From assembly GCA_013287215.1 (NCBI GenBank), contig JABDEH010000010.1, positions 1-33,129 on the forward strand: DNA of 33,129 nucleotides, given 5' to 3'. Below are positions 18,805 to 25,921 of the stretch, one piece after another. Every line of letters begins with the position of its first letter. Within the stretch, counting starts at the first letter, position 1. Below the pieces are notes generated by a model. That model worked only from the letters and a program-made list of their open reading frames with translations. It was not told the origin of the DNA and made no database searches. Source of the stretch: Chlamydiota bacterium. GTDB taxonomy: Bacteria; Chlamydiota; Chlamydiia; Chlamydiales; Rhabdochlamydiaceae. Made by a program: the position numbers and the translations under genes.

Positions 18805-20400
18805 TCACTTTCTTAAAAATTTCTTTTGGGCAACGAACACCCCGATCAAAGAGAGAATGCATACTGAAATAATCCCTAGATCTCCCCAAACTGTATACAA
18901 GGTTTGAAAGGTATAAGGGATGAATTCGAAATAAACCGCCCCTTTTTTTTCTTCTTCCATCTGATAAAGCGTGCGGCCCAAACTATCGACACCGGCGGTG
19001 ATCCCGCTATTACAGGCCCGAAGGAGGGGGACCCCGTTTTCTATCGCTCGGAGCTTGCCGTGATCAAAATGTTGCGCGGCCAGACGGGAGCCGGGATACC
19101 AATTATCATTTGTCACATTCACAAAAAGGCGCGCCCCTTTGACCCTTCCTTCCCGAATGAGATTGGAGAAGGTCTCTTCATAGCAGATAGAAATCGACAA
19201 GGGAATTTTATTCTTAAAAACTTTAGTTTCCCCTCCCGGAGTAAAAAAATCTACAATTCCATAATAGGCGACAAAGCTGCGGCACCATTCAAACGGTAAG
19301 TACTCAGCCAAGGGAACCAGCACCTGTTTTTCGTAACGATTGACCTGATGGGCTCCGGGAATAAAGTGGAAGGCTGCACTGTAATATTTTTTATCCCGTC
19401 TATCTTCTTCATCCATTCCAGCAATCAGTTCAGAATGAAAATAGTTCGCAATCGCCTGGGCCCAAAATGCATTGGAAACCTTCTCTGCATTGCCAAATGA
19501 CCCCGCTAAGGGGGGCAGCCTATCCTGGATTTCCGGGCCGAGCTCCCGATATAAAATTTGGAGAACGTCCCCATAATTATAGATACAGGCCCCTGAACTG
19601 AAGGGAACGACCGCCTCGGGAAGAACAATCAAGTCAAAACTTTTTTTATTTTGTTCTTTGAGGTAGCGAAGAATATGGACCCATTGTTCCCAGGGTGAAA
19701 TAAAATCTCTGGGGTATTCTGCGAGAGGGATCTTTTCTGAGGGCAAAAGCCCCGGCTGCACTAAGGCAATCGTTAGGGGCTGAAGATTTTTTTGCTCCCG
19801 GATAAAACTTTTTTCTTGGAAAGCTACATGCGCCAAGCCAAATGCGTAGGGAATGAGCGCTAAAACAGCGGCGCCACCCATTGCCTTGCGGCTGCGCGCC
19901 GCCAAAACCGCCCCGTTGACCAGCATCACCCAAAACGAAAGCCCCAGCACCCCAAAAAGGGCAGCAAACTGCATCGGCACCGTGTAACTTGTGAGAGCTA
20001 ATCCGACAGGATTGAAAGAAAAACCGCAGAGAATATGGAGCCTACCCCACTCCATAAGCGTCCAAAGGGCAGCGGCAGTAAGGGCCTTACCTAGATTAAA
20101 GGGCTGGGTGATCAAAAGGGTTAAACAGCCGAACTGCGCCCCCATCCAGAGAGCGATGGCGGCGTAGGAAAATAAAATATAAAATCCTTGATAGTCAATC
20201 GAGGTCATCCAGGACAAATGGATCAGCTCGACACAGGCAAACCATAAGGTCCCGCGCCAAAATTTCTGCACTTTGTTCAGCGAAACGACGGTTTTCCAAA
20301 ACAGGGCGAACCCGCAAACCGCAGCGACAGGACCCAGGATTGGAACCCAGCTCGGCTGTCCAAAAGCGACGATGGCCCAAGATATGATTAGATTAAGCAT
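18805..20400 (-). CDS. lnt: apolipoprotein N-acyltransferase
   Basis: Inner-membrane enzyme that adds the third acyl chain to the N-terminal Cys of lipoproteins (CutE in Chlamydia). The N-terminal part has several membrane helices. The periplasmic nitrilase domain follows, with the catalytic triad Glu in LIVLPEAVVPF, Lys in YEKQVLVPLAEYLPF and Cys in SISICYEETF. FVNVTNDNWYPGSRLAAQH is also conserved, and one last helix closes the protein. I chose the ATG at 20400, which overlaps the end of the DoxX-like gene; a GTG at 20427 would add 9 residues. Length is about 531 residues. It follows the CT533-CT534 (lpxC-cutE) order. Confidence 0.96.
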   Translation of the reverse strand: MLNLIISWAIVAFGQPSWVPILGPVAAVCGFALFWKTVVSLNKVQKFWRGTLWFACVELIHLSWMTSIDYQGFYILFSYAAIALWMGAQFGCLTLLITQPFNLGKALTAAALWTLMEWGRLHILCGFSFNPVGLALTSYTVPMQFAALFGVLGLSFWVMLVNGAVLAARSRKAMGGAAVLALIPYAFGLAHVAFQEKSFIREQKNLQPLTIALVQPGLLPSEKIPLAEYPRDFISPWEQWVHILRYLKEQNKKSFDLIVLPEAVVPFSSGACIYNYGDVLQILYRELGPEIQDRLPPLAGSFGNAEKVSNAFWAQAIANYFHSELIAGMDEEDRRDKKYYSAAFHFIPGAHQVNRYEKQVLVPLAEYLPFEWCRSFVAYYGIVDFFTPGGETKVFKNKIPLSISICYEETFSNLIREGRVKGARLFVNVTNDNWYPGSRLAAQHFDHGKLRAIENGVPLLRACNSGITAGVDSLGRTLYQMEEEKKGAVYFEFIPYTFQTLYTVWGDLGIISVCILSLIGVFVAQKKFLRK

Positions 20401-20857
20401 CTTCCGATTTCTTCCCTTTCCCACCACCGCCGTAGGCTAGCAGGAGGAGAAGACCGCCCAAAATGCTTAAGTTTTGTAGAAACATGGTCGTTTGAACGCT
20501 CCTTTCGGCGTCCTGCAAAAACCAAAAATGGTGAAATAACACGATATAGGGGGCTAAAACCAAAGCTAAAAGGAGTGCAGCGAACCGGAGCTTGTGCCCA
20601 AAAAGAAGCAAAAGAGCGCCCACAAGCTGCATCAGGCAGCTCACGAGCAGCAGCAAGGAAACGCGGGGAAGCAACTCGTCAAAGATTTTTTGGGCCCACT
20701 CAATGCCCTGAGTATAATGGACCCATTCATTGAGAGCATTAGTGAGATTCAGTTCAGCCCCTTGCCAATCCAAGATTTTATTTAACGCGGCAAGAATGAA
20801 CATCAGACTCAAGCAGAGTCTGCCCACAGCAGCAAGGATGACTTGGAGGATTGCCAT
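20393..20857 (-). CDS. DoxX-like integral membrane protein
   Basis: The 154-residue protein has four hydrophobic helices (about 5-25, 64-86, 88-112 and 122-142). The N-terminal helix pattern RLCLSLMFILAALNKILDW and the overall layout match the DoxX/SURF4-like family, whose members are often tied to redox or sulfur metabolism, though most are uncharacterised. The C-terminus is a soluble Gly/Lys stretch. An AGGA seven bases before the ATG supports the start. It overlaps lnt by 8 bases, so the two are probably cotranscribed. A specific function cannot be assigned. Confidence 0.8.
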   Translation of the reverse strand: MAILQVILAAVGRLCLSLMFILAALNKILDWQGAELNLTNALNEWVHYTQGIEWAQKIFDELLPRVSLLLLVSCLMQLVGALLLLFGHKLRFAALLLALVLAPYIVLFHHFWFLQDAERSVQTTMFLQNLSILGGLLLLLAYGGGGKGKKSEDA

Positions 20858-20970
20858 AATTCGATCCTGAGGAAGGTCTCAAAAGTAAAAGGCCGGTTTG
20901 CTTTCTGGTTTGATTTTTACATCAAGTTATCATAATGCAGTAATACGATTCAAGGCAATAGAACCGAACG

Positions 20971-21071
20971 TTGTTTACAATTATTTCTCAGCAGTAGCGT
21001 CCCTTTATACATGTCGGGGACATGGATACGAAGTGCCATGTCCCCGACATGATCTATGGAAACACCCTTCA
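20971..21071. repeat. dispersed hairpin repeat, copy 2
   Basis: This matches 14539-14645. Arms 21010-21025 and 21036-21051 are perfect 16-bp complements around a 10-base loop. The inner four pairs differ from copy 1 (atgg/ccat here, gcca/tggt there), so base pairing is kept while sequence changes. It lies in the 318-base divergent gap between the DoxX-like gene and rsmB. The rest of the gap holds the rsmB promoter and no gene. Confidence 0.75.
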
Positions 21072-21114
21072 AAAAAATCCATTAATAATCCCCTATCTCT
21101 GCTTACCCAAACGT

Positions 21115-21143
21115 TTGACTCTTTCAAACGTTCGTGTTACAAT
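21115..21143 (+). promoter_or_regulatory. strong candidate promoter of rsmB with an overlapping dyad
   Basis: TTGACT (21115-21120) and TACAAT (21138-21143) are 17 bases apart, an excellent housekeeping-sigma match about 30 bases before the rsmB ATG. A perfect 9-bp inverted repeat, aacgtttga (21110-21118) and tcaaacgtt (21124-21132), covers the -35 and spacer. That is where an operator would block polymerase. Confidence 0.7.
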
Positions 21144-21175
21144 GGCGCAATTATTTTATCTAAATTCAAGTTGAT

Positions 21176-22297
21176 ATGCGCCATTCATTTCGTGAACACC
21201 ATCTTTTTTCTATTTTAAATTCATTCGCGCCGCGCGGATTGCCCCTTGACGTGTATATGAGCCAATATTTTCGGGCCCATACCGCCGTGGGGTCCAAGGA
21301 CAGAAAATGGATTAGCGACACCGTCTACGGAATGACCCGCTGGAGAGGGCTGCTCGATTATTTTTGCGTTGATACCCCCTCCTGGGAAAAACGGTATCAG
21401 CTCTATCTTCAGATGCATACTCTTAACACCGAGGCGCTTCCCCCGCACATACGCGTCAGCTTCCCTAAAATTTACTTCCAACAGCTGGAAAAACATTACG
21501 GGGAAAAAATAGCCTCCTCTCTCTGCCTCGTCTCCAATGAACAGGCCCCCGTCACCCTTCGTGTGAACACATTAAAAATTTCCCGCGAGGAATTATTTCA
21601 GAAGTGGAAAGATCAGTATTCAATCTCCTACTGCCCTACATCAGATGTCGGCCTTGTGTTCCAACACAAGCTAAACTTTTTTGCGATGGAAGAATTTAAA
21701 AACGGCCTTTTTGAAATCCAGGACGAAGGGAGTCAGCGTGTCGCTGCCTTGGTCGGAGCAAAACCGGGCGATCACATCTTGGACTATTGCGCAGGATCTG
21801 GAGGAAAAACGCTTGCGTTTGCCCCGGCAACGCAGGGAAAAGGACAAATTTATTTGCACGATATTCGCCGCCAGGCCCTTGAGGAGGCAAAAAAACGGCT
21901 GAAACGCGCCGGGGTGCAAAATGCGCAGATTTTTTATCCCGACGATCCCAAAACTTCCCTTCTCAAAAAGAAAATGGACTGGGTCCTTGTCGACGCCCCC
22001 TGCAGCGGATCGGGCACCCTCCGCCGCAATCCCGATATGAAGTGGAAATTTGAGCTTGAAATGATCCCCCGCCTCGCGAGCGAGCAGCGCGAGATCTTTA
22101 AAAAAGCGTTGGAGTTCTTAAAAGACGACGGTAAAATTGTGTACGCCACCTGCAGCGTTTTTCCCGAAGAAAACCAGGACCAGATCCGTTATTTTCAAGA
22201 AACGTTTAACCTGTCGCTTGCGGGCGATCTCTTCTTCACCTTTCCGCAGAGCAAAGGGATGGATGGCTTTTTCGGCGCTATCCTGAAAAAGAACTAA
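21176..22297 (+). CDS. rsmB: 16S rRNA (cytosine-C5)-methyltransferase, RsmB/Sun-type
   Basis: SAM-dependent RNA m5C methyltransferase of the NOL1/NOP2/Sun family. The N-terminal part (about 1-130) is a NusB-like helical region. The Rossmann domain has motif I DYCAGSGGKTLAFA. Motif IV, VDAPCSGSGTLRRNPD, and motif VI, YATCSVFPEENQDQ, carry the two key cysteines (releasing and nucleophilic). At 373 residues it is shorter than E. coli RsmB (429), so the exact target (C967 or another) is not certain. It heads the plus-strand run with the surA-like gene and rsmA. Confidence 0.9.
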   Translation: MRHSFREHHLFSILNSFAPRGLPLDVYMSQYFRAHTAVGSKDRKWISDTVYGMTRWRGLLDYFCVDTPSWEKRYQLYLQMHTLNTEALPPHIRVSFPKIYFQQLEKHYGEKIASSLCLVSNEQAPVTLRVNTLKISREELFQKWKDQYSISYCPTSDVGLVFQHKLNFFAMEEFKNGLFEIQDEGSQRVAALVGAKPGDHILDYCAGSGGKTLAFAPATQGKGQIYLHDIRRQALEEAKKRLKRAGVQNAQIFYPDDPKTSLLKKKMDWVLVDAPCSGSGTLRRNPDMKWKFELEMIPRLASEQREIFKKALEFLKDDGKIVYATCSVFPEENQDQIRYFQETFNLSLAGDLFFTFPQSKGMDGFFGAILKKN

Positions 22298-22306
22298 TTT
22301 GTTACG

Positions 22307-23350
22307 ATGGTATCCATGAAAAGATTACTTGCGCTCCTCTTAGCCTTGAGCCCGCTTGCCGTTCATGCGAACATTCCCTACCCTCTGATGGAGGAAACGG
22401 AAGAGCTGATCGTGAACAACCGCATTTTAGCCAATGTCCATGGCAAAGCTTTTTCTCTCCTTGATGTGATGAAGCAGATGGATGTCCATATGAGCCAGCG
22501 CTATCCTCAATACTTGGATTCAAAAGCGGCGAGATATCAGTACTACATGCAAAACTGGAAACCGATACTCGATGAGATGATCAATACCGAGCTGATCATG
22601 GCGGATGCGGAAGGAAAAGACTTAAAAATTTCCGACTCTGATGTGCGCGAGACCATGCAGGAGCGATTCGGCCCTAACGTCATCTCAACGCTCGATGCTC
22701 TGAACGTCACCTATGAAGAAGCAAAGACGATGATCTATCAAGAAAAGATTGTGCAGCAGATGACCTGGTTCAAGGCCAACTCGCGCGCCTTGCAAGGGAT
22801 CAGTCCGCAAGAGGTCAAAAAGACCTATAAAGAATACGTTCAGAAAAATCCACCTGTTGAAGAGTGGAAATATCAGGTCCTCTCCATCCGCGCTCCGCAG
22901 GCAGATGTGGGACAATTGATTGCCGACAAAGCGTTCGCCCTCCTGTCTAAGGAAAAAAAGTCCTTCCAAGACACCGCCGAGACGCTCAAGCAGGAAGGCA
23001 TCGCGATCCAGGTCTCTCAAGACTACGCCGTCACTGACAAAGAGGTGGCCAAATCGCACAAAGAAGTCTTGATGAACCTCACGAAGGGATCTTTTAGCCC
23101 GCCGGTATCCCAGGTAAGCCGCGCGGACAAAACCAATGTCTACCGTATTTTTTATCTCAAAGACCACGTCATGCACGAGCCGCCCCCATTTGAAAAAGTG
23201 GCGATGAACATCGAAAACCAGCTTATCCAACAAGCGATGGCGAGAGAGACAGCCGTCTATGCCTCCAAACTGCGCCAACGCTACAATTTTGACGAAAAGC
23301 ACATGCGCGAGTCCCTCCCACCCGATTTCGTCCCGTTTGTCCTGAAATGA
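22307..23350 (+). CDS. SurA-like periplasmic chaperone
   Basis: The protein has 347 residues with a signal peptide (KRLLALLLALSPLAVHA, cut near residue 21). The body resembles the SurA N-terminal chaperone domain: IVNNRILANVHGKAFSLLDV, then a long helical part with LDEMINTELIMADAEGKDLKISDSDV. The following region (about 185-310) looks like a degenerate parvulin domain (NLTKGSFSPPVSQVSRADKT), but the classic prolyl-isomerase active-site pattern is not evident. It probably escorts outer-membrane proteins to the BAM machinery. It shares an ATGA overlap with rsmA. The pairing recalls CT355-CT354 (ksgA) in C. trachomatis. The in-frame ATG at 22316 is an alternative start. Confidence 0.82.
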   Translation: MVSMKRLLALLLALSPLAVHANIPYPLMEETEELIVNNRILANVHGKAFSLLDVMKQMDVHMSQRYPQYLDSKAARYQYYMQNWKPILDEMINTELIMADAEGKDLKISDSDVRETMQERFGPNVISTLDALNVTYEEAKTMIYQEKIVQQMTWFKANSRALQGISPQEVKKTYKEYVQKNPPVEEWKYQVLSIRAPQADVGQLIADKAFALLSKEKKSFQDTAETLKQEGIAIQVSQDYAVTDKEVAKSHKEVLMNLTKGSFSPPVSQVSRADKTNVYRIFYLKDHVMHEPPPFEKVAMNIENQLIQQAMARETAVYASKLRQRYNFDEKHMRESLPPDFVPFVLK

Positions 23351-24252
23351 TCTATCAACCCAGCCAGCTGCACAGCTTTCTCAGCAGTTTGAACGTGAGA
23401 GCGAAAAAGTCGCTCTCGCAGAATTTTTTGATCGATGGCAACATCCTGCGAAAAATCGTGAAAGTTGCCGATGTAAAGCCCGGGGACCTGATTGTGGAAA
23501 TTGGGCCCGGCCCCGGAGCCCTCACACAAGTCCTTCTCCAAGCCGGGGCTCATGTGATGGCAATTGAAAAAGATCCGGTCTTTGCAGAATCTTTAGCGCG
23601 CCTCCAAACCGAAGACGGGCGTTTGACGGTCTTCTGCGAAGATGTCCTCGCCTTTTCATTTGAGATCCCACAAAGAGCAAAAGTCGTCGCCAATCTTCCC
23701 TACCACATTACCACCCCCGTCCTTGCCAAGCTGCTGCCCATGCATGCTCACTTTTCTTCGATCACTGTGATGGTGCAAAAAGAAGTGGGGCAGCGTATGA
23801 CGGCAGAGCGCGGAACCTCTGCCTATAGTTCGCTAACGCTATTTCTGGAATATTATTGCAAGGCAGCCTACAGCTTTACCGTAGAGCCCACCTGTTTTTT
23901 CCCGGCCCCAAAGGTGCAGTCCGCAGTGATCAAGCTTGATCTCAGAGAAACGCCAAAAGAGGTCCCCGCAGAAGAATTTTTCCTGTTAACGCGCACAGCC
24001 TTTGGGAAACGGCGCAAAATGCTCCGCGCGTCGCTAAAACCTGTTTTTCCCGCCATCGAATCGGCCCTAGAGCGCGCTGGTGTCCCCGGGACGTTGCGCC
24101 CCGAAGAACTTTCACTCAGCGACTTCCTCCGCCTCTTTCTTGAAATACAAAAGAGCGAAGGCAATGCCCAGCATCAAAGATCCCACGATCAAAATCAAAA
24201 TAAAATGCTCTCCGACGAACGCCTTGGCTTGAAACCAATAGGTTCCCTCTAA
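23347..24252 (+). CDS. rsmA: 16S rRNA dimethyladenosine transferase (KsgA)
   Basis: Dimethylates two adjacent adenines in the 3' terminal hairpin of 16S rRNA during 30S maturation. KKSLSQNFLIDGNILRKIV is the family N-terminus. Motif I is VEIGPGPGALTQVL, and the catalytic motif IV is NLPYHITTPVL. The conserved C-terminal helices end near LSLSDFLRLFLE (about residue 268). The remaining 30 or so residues are polar and poorly conserved, and they are encoded on DNA antisense to the dacF 3' end. Total length is 301 residues against about 270 usual. The start overlaps the surA-like stop. Confidence 0.96.
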   Translation: MIYQPSQLHSFLSSLNVRAKKSLSQNFLIDGNILRKIVKVADVKPGDLIVEIGPGPGALTQVLLQAGAHVMAIEKDPVFAESLARLQTEDGRLTVFCEDVLAFSFEIPQRAKVVANLPYHITTPVLAKLLPMHAHFSSITVMVQKEVGQRMTAERGTSAYSSLTLFLEYYCKAAYSFTVEPTCFFPAPKVQSAVIKLDLRETPKEVPAEEFFLLTRTAFGKRRKMLRASLKPVFPAIESALERAGVPGTLRPEELSLSDFLRLFLEIQKSEGNAQHQRSHDQNQNKMLSDERLGLKPIGSL

Positions 24253-25365
24253 TCCCCTCACGGCGTAGAGCAGCGCGCTCTTCAGCATCTTGTGGTCCGC
24301 CGTCATCAGCCGCATTTCCCCGACAACGTCTCCCTCCTTGATGGGAAGTTTTTTCCGGCTCCAATGAATCAGGGCTGTCACCTGCGGCTCTTCCGCAGGA
24401 TAATATTCATACGTCAGATCTTCGGGAAGCGCGGCCTCTAATTTATCCTTAGCCCCTTTGACTTGGCAGGAAAAGAGATCATACCGCTTGGAGAAGAAGA
24501 CGCGTTGGATGGGCTTTTGAGAAAAAGCCGCTTCAAAAAGGGCGATTGCATCCTTAAAACGGCGCGTCCCATCGACAGCGCCGAGAATGACAGCAATCAG
24601 CGTCCGTCCCTCATGTTCTGCCGCAGCCACTAACGTGGGCCCTGAGTTTGAATGGTAGCCGGTCTTAATGCCGATCGCTTTGGGATAATAGGAGGCTCCC
24701 GGTTTTAAAAGCCTATTCATTTGGGTGAGCGTAGAGGCGGGCTGTTTGTTCGTTTCAGGCCGGGTAAAGTGGACCGTTTTTACAACCTCTCTAAATGTAG
24801 GGTGTTTTAATGCCAGCTGCGCCATCTTCGCCAAATCGTTGGCGGTGGTTTTATGTTCCTCAACATGAATACCATGAGGATTGCAGAAGTTCGTCTCATG
24901 GATCCCGTGGGCGCGCAGGTAGGCGTTTAACTCCTCCATAAACCGGGGAACATCGCCCGAAACATGCTCGGCGATGACATTGGCAGCATCGTTGCCGGAG
25001 ACCAGCATCAACCCATGGATCAACGCCTGCAGCGGCAGCTCCTCCCCTGTCTTGAGCCCCATGTGGGTCCCATCCGGTATCAACCGGTGCGGAGGAGACT
25101 GCGCCCCTTTTCGCAGCGCTAGGGCTTCCGGCGTCGCCTGCACGACATCGTTTAAGGCCCCTCCCTTCTTCTCTAAGGCATAAAGGGCCGTTGCGATTTT
25201 GGTGGTACTCGCCGGGAAACAGGGCTTATGGCTCTCTTTTTCGTAGAGGACCGCTCCGGTTTCCGCATTGATCAAAATTGCCGACTGGGCCGCGACATCC
25301 ACCTTAAGCGGTTTAGCCTCAGCGGTTAACATCCATACGCAGCAGAAGAAGATTAGAGATTTCAT
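24112..25365 (-). CDS. dacF: D-alanyl-D-alanine carboxypeptidase (PBP5/6 type)
   Basis: Periplasmic serine peptidase that trims D-Ala from peptidoglycan stem peptides. A signal peptide covers residues 1-17 (WMLTAEA). The catalytic motifs are S53-T-T-K56, S123-G-N125 and K234-T-G236. The C-terminal region (about 300-385) is the PBP5 C-domain, followed by a membrane helix (about 386-408) and a charged tail. At 417 residues it has normal length. Chlamydiae make a thin septal peptidoglycan, so the enzyme is expected. The 3' end overlaps rsmA on the other strand by 141 bases. Upstream it diverges from a 144-residue hypothetical gene. Confidence 0.96.
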   Translation of the reverse strand: MKSLIFFCCVWMLTAEAKPLKVDVAAQSAILINAETGAVLYEKESHKPCFPASTTKIATALYALEKKGGALNDVVQATPEALALRKGAQSPPHRLIPDGTHMGLKTGEELPLQALIHGLMLVSGNDAANVIAEHVSGDVPRFMEELNAYLRAHGIHETNFCNPHGIHVEEHKTTANDLAKMAQLALKHPTFREVVKTVHFTRPETNKQPASTLTQMNRLLKPGASYYPKAIGIKTGYHSNSGPTLVAAAEHEGRTLIAVILGAVDGTRRFKDAIALFEAAFSQKPIQRVFFSKRYDLFSCQVKGAKDKLEAALPEDLTYEYYPAEEPQVTALIHWSRKKLPIKEGDVVGEMRLMTADHKMLKSALLYAVRGLEGTYWFQAKAFVGEHFILILIVGSLMLGIAFALLYFKKEAEEVAE

Positions 25366-25412
25366 CCTTGTCCTTTAAAATAATTCTCAACTATTCAATA
25401 GTAAAAAATATG

Positions 25413-25442
25413 TTGACAAACGGTCCAATGAGGGGTTAGACT
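25413..25442 (+). promoter_or_regulatory. candidate promoter of the 144-residue hypothetical gene
   Basis: A perfect TTGACA (25413-25418) is followed after 18 bases by TAGACT (25437-25442). A GGAG lies five bases before the ATG at 25478. On the other strand of the same gap, TTTACT and TATTTT (17-base spacing) could serve dacF, making this a divergent promoter region. Confidence 0.55.
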
Positions 25443-25477
25443 CAAGATATGGCAAGGTATAACAAATCGGAGATGGT

Positions 25478-25912
25478 ATGATCAACCCCAATCAGCTCGA
25501 AGATGCTTATCGAGAGTTTTCCCAGAACCTCGCAAAGTGGGTTCCCGACGGCATCATCACAGTTAATATCGGGCTCCTCAACGACTTAGGACTCCTCTCT
25601 CATGCCCAACTCGAACAAAACTTAACGACCGACAACCTGTCCCACTACTTCCACGTAATCGAGACCGTGGACAAAGTGACGTTATTCAACGACCAGTTTG
25701 CGATTTGGATCGTTCCGAAGACCGTAGACTCTCTTTCTTCGACGACCACCTTCATCGCTCTTGTCGCGCAAAACAAACCTCATCTCGAGATTGTCTTTTC
25801 CACCACCGGAGTTTACAACACTCCCAAATACATTCTCAAGATCCTCCAGCACTTCCTCACAGAAGTTCAAGACACCGAGGCGCTCATTTCTTCCATGGGC
25901 AAGAAGCCTTAG
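25478..25912 (+). CDS. hypothetical protein, 144 residues
   Basis: The family is not recognised. The product is small, soluble and mixed alpha/beta, with no signal peptide or membrane segment. The N-terminal third is helical (NPNQLEDAYREFSQNLAKWV). The middle is beta-rich with repeated hydrophobic strands (VTLFNDQFAIWIVPK, TTTFIALVAQ, LEIVFSTTGVY), and it closes with a helix (YILKILQHFLTEV). Size and layout would suit a small chaperone or regulatory fold, but this is only an impression. It lies next to dacF, where C. trachomatis has CT550; orthology was not checked. The start has a good GGAG and a strong promoter. Confidence 0.85.
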   Translation: MINPNQLEDAYREFSQNLAKWVPDGIITVNIGLLNDLGLLSHAQLEQNLTTDNLSHYFHVIETVDKVTLFNDQFAIWIVPKTVDSLSSTTTFIALVAQNKPHLEIVFSTTGVYNTPKYILKILQHFLTEVQDTEALISSMGKKP

Positions 25913-25921
25913 GGCCACCGC

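Noticed and set aside
20898-21218. 106-codon plus-strand ORF before rsmB
   Set aside because: It spans the hairpin repeat, the rsmB promoter and the rsmB start; its translation is not protein-like.
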